Assembly: GCF_036689865.1 (NCBI RefSeq)
Contig: NZ_JBAHUQ010000027.1
Span: 1 to 64,000 of the forward strand
DNA length: 64,000 nucleotides
Reading direction: 5' to 3'
Source of the DNA: Magnetococcus sp. PR-3
GTDB lineage: Bacteria; Pseudomonadota; Magnetococcia; Magnetococcales; Magnetococcaceae
The notes below the pieces were generated by a model that was not told the DNA's origin, did no database searches, and was given only the letters and a program-made list of their open reading frames with translations. A program made the position numbers and the translations under genes. Shown piece after piece: positions 20,795 through 31,100 of this stretch. Position 1 is the stretch's first letter. Every line of letters starts with the position of its first letter.

Positions 20795-21610
20795 TTAAAA
20801 CTTATCATTTACCTTGGTGCAGTTTCCACTATTGTTTGTATAACCACTGGGGCAGCCAAAGTTGTTTTTAATACCATTGAATGAACTGCTTACCCCATCA
20901 AACACCATGTTGATCGGATCATCCTGACGATGGCGTTGAATCAGTGGCTTGTCGCCACCACCAAAGTAGGCACGCAGGCCAAATAGGGCATGTTGGTAAC
21001 TGTTGTTGCCTGTTGCCGCATCGGCAAATAGCGTCAAACCAGGCATAGCCTGAAGGGGCATACGGTATTCCATGCCCAGGTGTGCTGTGGTCTGGCTATC
21101 TGCGGCACGTCCGCCCAGCTCCAGCATCCAATCATCCATGGCATACCAGCGCAGGTCCAAACCTGTATAACTGGCATCATCCACATCCCCACCTTGGGTG
21201 CCTAGGGTGGCGGCCAAGGTTAGATTGGGCAGATAATACTCACCTTCCACACCAAAACGTTGAAAATCGGTGCGGGTGTAAGAATCAATAGAGGCGGTCA
21301 TGGCCGTTACGCCAAACAAGCCTTTGTCTGAATCCCGCCAAAAGAGATGTGCTCCACCTCCCAGCAGGCTGTTGGCACTGACTTCCCCAGCAACAACATC
21401 AAGCTGCACACCAAACTTTTGGTTCAGCGGCATAGCAACAGCACCACCAACAAGGGCGGTACCCTCCTGGTCAACACCGCCTCCCAGGACCTCCACTTTG
21501 CCGTTAAACCCAGATACAGCTGATCCTGCGGTTCCATCTACCGGAACCAAGGTGCTGATTGCCAGAGCCGCACACAGGGCTGTTTTTAAACCGACACGAA
21601 ATGTATTCAT
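20795..21610 (-). CDS. Predicted outer-membrane barrel protein, family not recognised
   Basis: This is a 271-residue exported protein: MNTFRVGLKT, an alanine-rich core, and a cleavage region near TAGSA (about residue 30). The body alternates in short strands with glycine turns (for example GVTAMTASIDSYTRTDFQRF), as in small eight- to ten-stranded porin-like barrels. The end departs from a barrel: a polar tail containing two cysteines (GCPSGYTNNSGNCTK) that could form a disulfide. An AAGGACC ribosome site precedes the ATG. It stands alone on the minus strand with no partner gene. The name is based on strand pattern only. Confidence 0.55.
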   Translation of the reverse strand: MNTFRVGLKTALCAALAISTLVPVDGTAGSAVSGFNGKVEVLGGGVDQEGTALVGGAVAMPLNQKFGVQLDVVAGEVSANSLLGGGAHLFWRDSDKGLFGVTAMTASIDSYTRTDFQRFGVEGEYYLPNLTLAATLGTQGGDVDDASYTGLDLRWYAMDDWMLELGGRAADSQTTAHLGMEYRMPLQAMPGLTLFADAATGNNSYQHALFGLRAYFGGGDKPLIQRHRQDDPINMVFDGVSSSFNGIKNNFGCPSGYTNNSGNCTKVNDKF

Positions 21611-22616
21611 TGATAATGGTCCTTGTTGGGCATGAAGCTGGTAGAGCTATCTAACGCGTTTACCGAAATAGTGATATGGGTAATCTATTGCAGGTAGTTA
21701 ATTATCATATGAACACTGCATGAGCAATCAATTTTTTATGTGTGTTCGTGCCTAACCCATAACCTGGCGGTTTGTTAATGAAATATATGTTTGTATTAGA
21801 ATGTTTAACGCTATGAATATAAGGTTAAATGACATCATGTTATGCATGTTGAATGTTCGATGTATGACAGGCAGAACACTCTCATATTTAAGAGATTATT
21901 TGTGATAATTCTAAAAAAAGCGGATTGCTGAAATCTTTATCTGGGGTGTGTAAAAATAAGGGCGACTAATCGACATCTTATTGTAAAAGCGTATGGTTTA
22001 TGGCTATGTGAAACGTAGGGGCGGAAATGATGTGGTTCACAGTCATATGACTTGAGAGACTCTGTGTTTTGGATTGGGCCGTTATGGGTGGGTTTGAATA
22101 AAAACATTGCTCTTAATGGTTTGTCTTCATTAGGAGGTGCACAGGCCATCCTTGAGGGGATCTAGGTTTCTATACGCATCAGGGGGAGCATTCAATGATT
22201 AACTCTATGGCCCTGGACAAATTTGATTTGGCATTCTTTAGTCGTTGCTGAAACAACGGCACAATCGTATGGGTTCTTCAGCTTACTGGAGGAGGGCGTT
22301 CAATGGCTTTGTCATGGTCGGTGTGATTGACCTGAAACGATTTAAAACTTCAACAGTATGTCTGGTCAGTGAGCATCGGCACCTCTGTATTCTTAAACAT
22401 GGTTTAGCCAGCTACTTCTTTTCTTGCCTATTAATATGGTTCTTTGCATGGACCAAAGCGCCTTCCAGGGTTTCTGTCAGCTCATGAACCAGAGTTAAGC
22501 ACGGTTCAGATGATCCACGGCTTGCTTCAAATTCCCAACGGCGGGCTGACTGGGATACATAGTCGATTTTTATGTAGCATTTAACTGCACGTAAACAATG
22601 CCACCCTAGAAATGAG
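21611..22616. other. Gene-poor AT-rich stretch
   Basis: About 1 kb contains no convincing gene. Frames at 21937-22149, 22245-22487 and 22412-22636 lack ribosome sites and family features. The AT-rich part at 21660-21930 is the likely promoter region of the minus-strand barrel gene. Confidence 0.45.
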
Positions 22617-22659
22617 CCTTGGAACCCGCCAATCAAACAGACTTCTGAACGATCGACTC
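22617..22659 (+). repeat. 3'-end relic of the IS5-type element
   Basis: These 43 bases match 162-204 except for two adjacent differences. They cover the last transposase codons, the stop and the following GAACGATCGACTC. Similarity stops abruptly after CGACTC in both places, so this probably marks the physical end of the IS. Nothing of the rest of the element is left here. Confidence 0.75.
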
Positions 22660-23128
22660 AGTCTCCATTGTTGGCTGGTGCTGTTTTTTCACTGTGACTG
22701 GTGTTTTATGTTGAACCGTCACACTGTGACTTGGCCATTCTTCATAGAGCTGTGGGACAAAGGTGGCGGGGAAGGGGGGGTGTTCAGGTCACTGAGCCAT
22801 TGACCTTAAGATGTGGAGGGGTTCTCAGTGGTTGGTGAGAGGATCGCTCTGACGTTTGGTGACGCATAACGCTCAGATGGGCTGGTTGTTTTGATGCATT
22901 CTCACCCAAGCTATTGACGGAGGGCTTCCCCAACCAATACCGACTCGTCCTATTCGACCATATGACTTTGCAGCGTAAGCTCAAAACTGTTCCCTGCTTT
23001 ATTACAAAGTTGAGAAATTTGGGCGCTTTTCCCCGTTGGTCATTGCTCCATGACTTTTAGATGAGATCCATAGTATGGTAGCCCTTCATCATGAATGGAT
23101 TAGGGCTTTGATAGGTTATTGAAATCGG
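22660..23128. other. Intergenic stretch before the secretion genes, no gene seen
   Basis: About 470 bases follow the IS relic and precede the ABC transporter gene. The short frames present have no supporting features. Any promoter for the secretion genes should lie here. Confidence 0.4.
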
Positions 23129-24796
23129 ATGCAACTTTCTAACTTTCTTAAAAAAAGATTTACCGAGCGTCCCACCTTAACGGTGGCGTTGATTTTTTCA
23201 TCGCTTCTCGTCAGTGTCTTGGCTTTGACATCCCCACTTTTTGTGATGTTGGTGTTGAACCGATATGTCGTCTATGGGGTGGATGGTACGCTCTGGACGC
23301 TCTCGTCCGGTGCAGCCATTGCTATTTTACTGGAGTGGGGCTTCCGCAAAAATCGACTGTTCATGGCTGAGCAAATTATTGATGATGGCGGCTTGTTGGC
23401 GGGGCGGGCGATTTCTCTCTTTACCAAGGCTCGTAGTGATGCCTTATCCCAAGTGCCAGAAGGGCGACGCCAAGAGCTGTTACAGGGGCTTGATTCTCTG
23501 GAAGTGGCATTGAATCCAAACAACCTGGTTGCCTTGCTGGACTTACCATTTGCTGTTTTATCTCTCTTTGTTCTCTATCTGATGTCCCCTCAGTTTGCGA
23601 TAGCTGCTGGGGCCGTGTTGGTATTGGCCATACTGATCTCCTGGGTTGGTTATATGCGGCTTAAACAACCAACGGCTGAAAATGAGGAGGCCTCGGCCAG
23701 TTCCCGTGCCATCGTACAAGGGGCCGCTGGCAGTGCTGATACCATCCGGGTCTTTAATGGGGCTGACACGGTTGCAACCAACTGGAGTGGTCATCGAAAC
23801 CGCTCGGTGTTGGCCAGGCGGTTTATCCAGCAGGTTCGTGGTGGTGAGAGCAATATCGCCATGGCGTTGGGTAACATTATGGGGTTGGCCTTGACCATTG
23901 TTGGTGCCATTGGGGTTGTCAGTGGGGATATTTCTGTTGGGGCTATGATCGGTGCGGGTATTCTTGGGCGTCGTGCCATGCAACCTGTTACTCAGGTCGC
24001 CCGTATGGCGGAACCGTGGCAGCGTGCCAAGCAGGGGTTGGCCCATCTGGACTCTTTTGGCCAAATGCCCATGGAGTCATCAGAGGGGATGGCTTTAGAG
24101 AAGTACCATGGTACTTTGACCTTTAAAGATACAGCGTTTATGTGGGCCGGTGAGACAACACCTCTTTTTGAATCCCTGGATTTCACCCTGCAAGGGGGGG
24201 AGATTCTGGTTGTTTTAGGCAGTAATGGTGCCGGTAAAACAACATTAGCGCGAATGATGGCAGGGCTCATTCCTCCTGTTCGTGGGCAGATCTTGGCGGA
24301 TGAAACAGAGGTTCGTCAATTTTCCCCCCACTGGTGGCGTAAGCAGCTCTTCTACTTTCCCCAAGATCCCGCTTTAATCAATGGCACCGTTCGCAGTAAC
24401 ATCCTGATGGGGGCTGATGATCTAGAACCAGAGGTGATGAAGCATATTTTGCACCTTTCAGGTTTGGATACTTTTATTCGGGGCAACAAAGAAGGGCTTG
24501 AATTAGAGGTCCAGGGGTTTGGGCATAACCTATCTTTAGGCATGCGCCGTCGTATCGCATTGGCCAGAGCTTTGGTCGTTAACGGACCGTTAGTGATCAT
24601 GGATGAACCGGTGGAAGGGTTGGATGCTCAAGGCAAAGAGCGTGTGTTTGATTTAATTCAGCAGATGGTCAATATGGGTAAGAGTCTCGTTATATTGACC
24701 AGTGAACGTGGCCTTATAGGTAATGCCCATTGGGTGTTGGATTTGGATGAAAAGCCCAAACCGCGTTTATCTAAAAATCATTCAGAACCAGCATAG
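23129..24796 (+). CDS. Type I secretion ABC transporter (permease-ATPase)
   Basis: This is a 555-residue inner-membrane half-transporter of the PrtD/AprD kind, without an N-terminal C39 peptidase. A membrane domain with about six helices spans residues ~15-300, then an ATPase. Walker A GSNGAGKTT lies near residue 364, a Q-loop FPQDP near 412, and Walker B LVIMDEP near 488. Two motifs are off consensus: the signature reads LSLGM instead of LSGGQ, and the switch region reads ILTSERG where a His normally follows. The D-loop is EGLD. With the HlyD-like and TolC-like genes downstream it should form the export channel for the giant RTX-like protein at 28167. The ribosome site before ATG 23129 is weak. 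Confidence 0.85.
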   Translation: MQLSNFLKKRFTERPTLTVALIFSSLLVSVLALTSPLFVMLVLNRYVVYGVDGTLWTLSSGAAIAILLEWGFRKNRLFMAEQIIDDGGLLAGRAISLFTKARSDALSQVPEGRRQELLQGLDSLEVALNPNNLVALLDLPFAVLSLFVLYLMSPQFAIAAGAVLVLAILISWVGYMRLKQPTAENEEASASSRAIVQGAAGSADTIRVFNGADTVATNWSGHRNRSVLARRFIQQVRGGESNIAMALGNIMGLALTIVGAIGVVSGDISVGAMIGAGILGRRAMQPVTQVARMAEPWQRAKQGLAHLDSFGQMPMESSEGMALEKYHGTLTFKDTAFMWAGETTPLFESLDFTLQGGEILVVLGSNGAGKTTLARMMAGLIPPVRGQILADETEVRQFSPHWWRKQLFYFPQDPALINGTVRSNILMGADDLEPEVMKHILHLSGLDTFIRGNKEGLELEVQGFGHNLSLGMRRRIALARALVVNGPLVIMDEPVEGLDAQGKERVFDLIQQMVNMGKSLVILTSERGLIGNAHWVLDLDEKPKPRLSKNHSEPA

Positions 24797-24894
24797 TTCT
24801 GTAGCACGTGATGAACATGCATGCTGCTGTGAACCCTATTAACCGATACCCGTTTATGATAACCACCTGGTATTCATCGTAGAGAACCCGCTTT

Positions 24895-26172
24895 ATGACA
24901 CCTTTAAATAAGCCTCCCCAGCCCTTACGCGGTTTTATGATTTGGCTTGCCATACTGTTCTCACTTGTTGGGTATTGGGCGTGGCATGGTGCCTTAGATG
25001 TTGTGACGATGGCCGAAGGTGAAGTGGTGCCTGCTGGTCGAGTTAAGCCTGTACAGCATTTAGAGGGTGGTATTGTCTCTGAAATTTTGGTGGAGGAAGG
25101 ACAGACGGTTCAAGCCAATCAGGTTTTGGTGCGCTTTGCGACCGTCGCAGATGGGGCTGACCTATCTGAGTTGGAAAATCGATTACGCTCTATTCAGATT
25201 GATCTATTGCGCTTACAGAGTGAACTGCAGGCCAAAAAACATTTGGTTTTTGAAGCGGATCTGGTTGCTCAAGCACCGCTAGCCATTGAACAGGCCAAAG
25301 CTTTGTTTGTGGCCCGGCGTAATGTGTTGGCCAGTCAGTTGGGTAAACAACAAGAGGTTATTACGCAAAAAGAGCTGGCAATTGAAGAGATTAAGGCTGC
25401 CCTTTCTTCTGTAAAGGTTATTCAGAAGTATTTGGAGGAACAGACTAAAATTAGTAAAGGCTTGCTTAAGCGAGATATCACCAATCGCTATAAACATGTC
25501 GATCTGCTCAAGGCACTGGCTGAAATTCGCGGTAAAGTTACCTCAAATAGTATTGCACTTAAACGTAGTCGAGCAGCTTTGCGTGAGGCACGTAAAGAGT
25601 ATCAAAGAATCCAGCGTGGCTATGTGGGTGAAATTCGTGAAACCATGCGTACTTTGCAGCGGGAGTCGGCTGAGCTGGCTGAACGCCAACGTAAATATGC
25701 AGACCGGGTCAATCGGGCTGAGTTAATCAGTCCTGTCTCTGGTATTGTAAAATCCCTTTCGGTTAATGCCATTGGGGCGGTGGTTGCGCCGGGTGGTACC
25801 GTTGCCGTTATTGTGCCTGCGGGGGAGAGACTGGTCATTGAAGCGCAGTTACCCACCCATGCCATTGGCTATGTTGAAAAAGGGCAGATGGCTCGGTTGC
25901 AGTTAACCTCATCGGACGCCATGCGTTTTGGCTTTTTAGATGGATCTGTCACGACCATCTCCCCGGATACATTGGTCTCAGAACGTGGGGCGCCCTATTA
26001 CAAAGTTATTGTTGAGACCGAGCAGCCCTATTTTGGTCAAGGTGACACCGTTTATAAACTGCACCCTGGTATGCAGGTCATGGCACATATTCTCACGGGT
26101 AACCGAACGGTTCTGGAGTATCTTCTTGCCCCGGTTTTGCAAAATATGGATGCTGCCCTACAGGAGCAGTAA
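24895..26172 (+). CDS. Type I secretion membrane-fusion protein (HlyD family)
   Basis: This is a 425-residue periplasmic adaptor anchored by one N-terminal helix (residues ~13-31). The lipoyl/barrel-sandwich half-motif VKPVQHLEGGIVSEILVEEG at ~44-63 is typical of PrtE/LapC-type adaptors. Residues ~90-280 are a long coiled-coil hairpin. The second lipoyl half (AELISPVSGIVKSL) lies near 280, followed by a beta-barrel domain and the conserved end LHPGMQV. It lies 98 bp after the ABC gene on the same strand and should bridge it to the TolC-like protein at 26707. It is full length compared with the family. Confidence 0.9.
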   Translation: MTPLNKPPQPLRGFMIWLAILFSLVGYWAWHGALDVVTMAEGEVVPAGRVKPVQHLEGGIVSEILVEEGQTVQANQVLVRFATVADGADLSELENRLRSIQIDLLRLQSELQAKKHLVFEADLVAQAPLAIEQAKALFVARRNVLASQLGKQQEVITQKELAIEEIKAALSSVKVIQKYLEEQTKISKGLLKRDITNRYKHVDLLKALAEIRGKVTSNSIALKRSRAALREARKEYQRIQRGYVGEIRETMRTLQRESAELAERQRKYADRVNRAELISPVSGIVKSLSVNAIGAVVAPGGTVAVIVPAGERLVIEAQLPTHAIGYVEKGQMARLQLTSSDAMRFGFLDGSVTTISPDTLVSERGAPYYKVIVETEQPYFGQGDTVYKLHPGMQVMAHILTGNRTVLEYLLAPVLQNMDAALQEQ

Positions 26173-26706
26173 CGTTCCTTCCTAAGCAAACATACCGTTC
26201 TTTTTGATGAGTCTTTCATAACCCTACCTGCTTCTTGCCAGGGGATAGAGTCTATGCTTCTACCCCTGTATTACCCATCATGTTCTTCCTTCTACGCGTG
26301 ACACGATGATTTAACCTCGCATCGTTAGGTGTCGTAGCGTTTTATCTATTGCTTATAACGCCTAAATGATATGTGTGCGTCTTATGGTCACGATCAAATA
26401 TGCCGTTGGCTGTTCTCCGAAAAGGGGGCGGTGATATTGAGTTATGGTCAGTGGTTATGGTTTAAAAATTGCGAAAAATAGAGAATATTCACAAAAAGTA
26501 ACTCGGTTGTATCTGTCATAAACTGACATAAAAGTGTGCTTCTTTCTGTTTTTTATAAGTAAAGTTAAAAAGCGCCTAAAAAAGACAAATGGAAGTGTTG
26601 TTATTTTACGAAGTTTCATCTATTTTCCAACGCTGGAATGAATCGAAATGTTTTTTCCATCAGCGCTTGCGTTGGTGGCGTACTCTCTTAGAAGCCGGAG
26701 ATCTAG
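26173..26706. other. AT-rich intergenic region before the TolC-like gene
   Basis: These 534 bases contain no gene. The right half is strongly AT-rich and includes an inverted repeat TGTCA-TAAAC-TGACA at 26514-26528, which might be an operator. The length suggests that the TolC-like gene and the giant gene have their own promoter rather than relying only on the ABC/HlyD transcript. No confident -35/-10 was identified. Confidence 0.4.
26514..26528. promoter_or_regulatory. Short dyad, possible operator
   Basis: TGTCA and TGACA are separated by five bases, in the AT-rich leader about 180 bp upstream of the TolC-like start. The dyad is short and could be chance. Confidence 0.25.
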
Positions 26707-28029
26707 ATGTCTGTGCTGCGCGCGAATAAAAATAAAAAAAATACCCTGCTCGTTCTGTCCCTTCTGTTTGCTGGTACGGTAGCCCCCGTTCAAGCTTCGG
26801 AAAGCCTATCCCAGGGTCTGGGTATGGTGTTGACAGACCATGGGCTTATTAAAGAAGCTCGCGCCAATTCAAAGAGTGCACAGCTTAAGCATCAGGCATC
26901 ACGTGGTGCTTGGTTACCGGATGTTTCTGTTTCACTTTCTCAGGGTGCCGAAGATCGCTTGCAAACATCCACTGGGAATAACAGTTTTTCCCCGGGTGAG
27001 TTATCGTTTGAAGCAGAGCAGTTGATTTGGGATTTTGGTAACACCAATAGTCAAATCAAAGGTGCCCTGGCCGAGTCTGACCAAGCTAAAGCCAAAACCC
27101 GTGCGGTTGAGCTACGGTTGATTCATGACGGTATTGCAGCTTATTTGAATGTGACTAAGGCTAGTAAGGTGCTGACCTTTGCTAAAAAGTCTGAGGGCAA
27201 CATTATGGCCCAGACTAAATTAGAAAGTGTGTTGGTTGCCGAGGGACGTGGTTATTCAACGGATGTTCTGCAAGCCAAGAGTAAGCTGGCCGAAGCTCGT
27301 GCCCGCCGGGTTCGCGCCCAACAGGATCTGGATAACGCCCATGCTACCTTTGTGGGTATCTTTAATCTGGACCCCAGTGTGGCACAAAACTGGACCATGC
27401 CTACGCTACCGAGCTTGCCCGCTTCACTTGAAGAGGCTTTGCAGCTTGCCCTTACTGGAAATGCCGACCTGAAAATGTCCAAGCAGCGGGTCATGATGGC
27501 CAAGGCTAAAGCGCGTGCAACCCGTGCCAACAGTTTTTTCCCTGAGTTCAAGGCGACGGCCAGTCATGCCTTTAAAGATGATGTCGACGGTACGGCTGAC
27601 TATGAAGAAAAATCAACCATTGAAGTCGCGATGGATTGGGACTTTAACCTGGGTCTGTCCGATGTTCGAAATTATGGTGCCGATCAAGCCAGCCATTCCG
27701 CCGCCATCGCTCGTAACGACGCGGATCTGATGCGTGTTAAAGAAGAGATCTCTAAGGCCTGGAGTTCCCACCAAAGTGCGATGGAGCGTGTGATGCATCG
27801 TACCGAAGAGGTGAGCTTGCAAAGCCGCTTCTTAGAACTGGCCCGTGAGGAGCGTAAGATGGAGCGACGCACCCTGCTGGATGTTCTGACCGGTGAAAGC
27901 CGATTGATGAATGCCCAGAGTGACTTGATTGCAGCTCAGACGGAAGCTGAAATTTCCGGTTATACGCTGTTGCGTCTGATCGGTCAGTTGGAACTGCCTA
28001 CGGTTACAGCTCAGGCAGCTGCTGAATAA
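26707..28029 (+). CDS. TolC-family outer-membrane efflux protein
   Basis: This is a 440-residue protein with a signal peptide to about residue 30 (APVQAS). The remainder is mostly long amphipathic helices in two repeated halves, the OEP/TolC layout; motifs such as EQLIWDFGNT and LLDVLTGESRLMNAQSDL are characteristic. ATG 26707 has GGAGATC upstream. It is predicted to be the outer-membrane duct of the type I system formed with the two preceding genes, and it is followed 137 bp later by the giant substrate gene. Confidence 0.9.
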   Translation: MSVLRANKNKKNTLLVLSLLFAGTVAPVQASESLSQGLGMVLTDHGLIKEARANSKSAQLKHQASRGAWLPDVSVSLSQGAEDRLQTSTGNNSFSPGELSFEAEQLIWDFGNTNSQIKGALAESDQAKAKTRAVELRLIHDGIAAYLNVTKASKVLTFAKKSEGNIMAQTKLESVLVAEGRGYSTDVLQAKSKLAEARARRVRAQQDLDNAHATFVGIFNLDPSVAQNWTMPTLPSLPASLEEALQLALTGNADLKMSKQRVMMAKAKARATRANSFFPEFKATASHAFKDDVDGTADYEEKSTIEVAMDWDFNLGLSDVRNYGADQASHSAAIARNDADLMRVKEEISKAWSSHQSAMERVMHRTEEVSLQSRFLELAREERKMERRTLLDVLTGESRLMNAQSDLIAAQTEAEISGYTLLRLIGQLELPTVTAQAAAE

Positions 28030-28166
28030 GCATGTGGTCGTTGCGTAAGATGGTGCTGTTATCAGCACCCTGTTGCACGTTTTTGTAAAGACCCTCTGCT
28101 GCATCGTGCGTTTATGGCAGCATTGCGGTTTTTACTTTTTTATGGTTACCCCTGGGAGCAGCATTC

Positions 28167-31100
28167 ATGGCCCTTGATCAAGATATTCAAGAAGAGTTGG
28201 CGCAACAAGCAAAAGAGGCTTATGAGGAAGCGCTAGATAATGGTGCCTCCCCAGAAGAAGCTCGCCAGCAGGCTCTAGAGTTTATTGAGCAACAGGTCAT
28301 CTCTCAAGGGGGGGATGCGCTTGATATTGCTGCCATCCGCCAAAACAGTGGTGAAGAGGCTTTTATGCTCTCCACCGACAATGCGCGGGATAAGGTTCTG
28401 CTTCAGGAACTCTCCTCTGCAACAGCTTCTAAAGCTTATCAAGAAGCTATTGAGAATGGTAAAAATTCGCGTGAAGCCAAAGAGTTCGCGGCAGAGAAAA
28501 CCAACGAGCAACTGAACGAAATGTTGGACGATGGTGGCACCAGAGAGGCCATTAATCGGGCCATTTTTGAAGCCGATGTTTTTGATACAGATGTGCACTT
28601 TGATTTTGATCAGGCGATCAACAAGGCTTTGACCCAGCATCTTGGTGACTTTGATATTGAAGGCCTTGGGGTGATGTTCCAAGGCAGTGCGAATGGTGAA
28701 GCCTTTGATGGTGCCGAACTCTTTTCAGAGCCTGATGATGACCAAGAGCAGGTGCTTGACCAGTTTGAGCAAACGGGTGAAAATTTTGGTCAAGAGAGAG
28801 GTTTTGAAAGACAAATTGTTGAGTTAATCGATCTAGAAAGGGTAGAACCCCCCGATCCTGAGATTGATCTCGATACCGGCTGCCGTGTCAGTACGGATAT
28901 TTGCTGTAATGTACACAGTAGCCTTGATTTTTCGACCGCTACCGTGGCTAATGTCGCGACGCTAACACAGAACTTTGTGACCCCCATCTCCTGCTCGGGT
29001 AGCATCTGTATGACCGGTGGTAGTGCGGACGATACGCTCACCGCATGTCATGCTGGGGACCCTGCAGTGACTGCTTGTCAGCAGCTCTGTTGCTACTGTG
29101 TCGTTATTGATGGTGGCGCAGGAGACGATACCCTCTCTTATCAAAATGAGGTCGCCAACCTCACTTCAAACCTGTGCTGCCTGAAACACACGAATAACAG
29201 TACCTGCATCTCTGGTGGTGAGGGTAATGATACCCTAAATCACCGTGTTGGGTTGGACCTTGCTGGCTCAGTATGCTGTTCAAACTTAATCTACTGTTGC
29301 AACAGCCTGACGATGGATGGCGGTAATGGTGATGACACCATTTGCACACTGTTTAAAAACAGTGCCATCAATATCGCATGCAAAAGTACTAAGATGGAGC
29401 TGTGCAAAAACGACTATACCTACTGCGGTGGCGCTGGCGAAGACTGTATCCATTTTTGTGTAGATTTCGATTCCGCTAAGAGCGATTGTGCGGGATGTTT
29501 TTACTATCATGCTTGTAGCACTATTACGATGGATGGCGCTGCGGGTTGCGATATACTCTGCTATGACATCAGCCAAAATAGTTGTGGCCCCACAGCGGTT
29601 TGTAATGTGTGCGGTAACACGCTTTGTTTCAATGGTGGCGATAATTGTGACACGCTCTCCATTAGCGAGGTATTTGTGCAGAACGCCTGCACCACTGGCT
29701 GCGTCGGTGGCTGTAATAACGGTGGTCCCAGCAAATCAACATACCATTTGCAAGGTGGGGATGGTGAGGACACACTTTTACACACCTTTACCCACTGTGT
29801 ACAACACGTGTGTGGGTGTAATCACTACTGTAGTAAGCTCTGTTATGATGGGGGGGATTGTAACGATACCATCACCATGAACTTCTACAGTCAAGACGAT
29901 GCCGATCGCCACTTTACCGATTGTGCAAGATTATGTGGTTGTACAGCCCAGTTTGGATGCATTGATATTGACCAGATTGGGGGGGGTGGTAATGACACCA
30001 TGACCCTCAGCACGACCGCCATGTCTTGCTATGGCACCGTACGTAATTTTACGTTCAATAATATTGATTTTACGGGTGGTGATGGCACCGATATCATCTG
30101 CACTTCTATTATTTCCAATGCCTGTAAATCTATTTGTAGTGCGTGCTGCAATACCATCGGTTTGTGTGGAGATGCTGGGGATGATTGCATCTGGTTTAAC
30201 CATACGTTAGATACCCGAGGCGGCTGTGCCAGTTGTGTTTCAGACAGCCAGATATGTGGCTGGTCTAAAAACAGTGTGACCCTTGATGGTGGGGCTGGTG
30301 CTGACTGCCTCTACTACTGCACCCAAATCAACTCTGCAACGGGCTCCTGTTCCTACACCGTTGAAGAGTTTTGTTGCAATACCCATAGCCTCTGCGGTGG
30401 TGCTGGTAATGATTGCCTCGTGGCCAACACCTCCATCCAAAATGCTAATTTGTGTGCCAGTTGTGGCATTGACGGTCTTAATTCATTCTCCACATCCCAC
30501 TATGTGGGGGGGGATGGTAATGACACCATTTGCGTGGAAGAGTGTACGTCTAACATCTGTATGATCTGCTGTATGCAAGGCAGTGTCATGTGTGCCGATG
30601 GTGGGCTTGGGGATGATACCGTTATTGTCTGCACCGACTATGATGGTGCCCAGTTCGTATCCTCCACCAAAAATGCCATAAGCCTTATTGGCTGTTGTGG
30701 GGTCGATACTCTCTGCCTGACATTGGATTATAATTGCAGCGGCTTGCAGGATATGAATCAATCCCTCTTCCATCAAACAGGGGGGGCGGATAACGATACC
30801 CTTACGCTCTGCTATTGTTGGCAGAACAGTGATGTTGGGGGGGCTTGTTGTGTGTATGACAATCTCTTCTGTCTGGATGGTGGGGATGGTGTTGATACAC
30901 TCACAGCGTGCTTAAAGCTCTACGGTACCAATGCACAAAATGAACGCAATAGTGTGCATCTGGTCGGTGGTGCGGGTAATGATATTCTGACCGTAGCTTA
31001 TGATGCCACCTGCTGTGCGACGGACTATGTCGTTGCTTGTGGTGGTGCAGGGAGCGATACCATTAATGTCGGAACCGTCTGTGGCGTTATTGCAGCCTAT

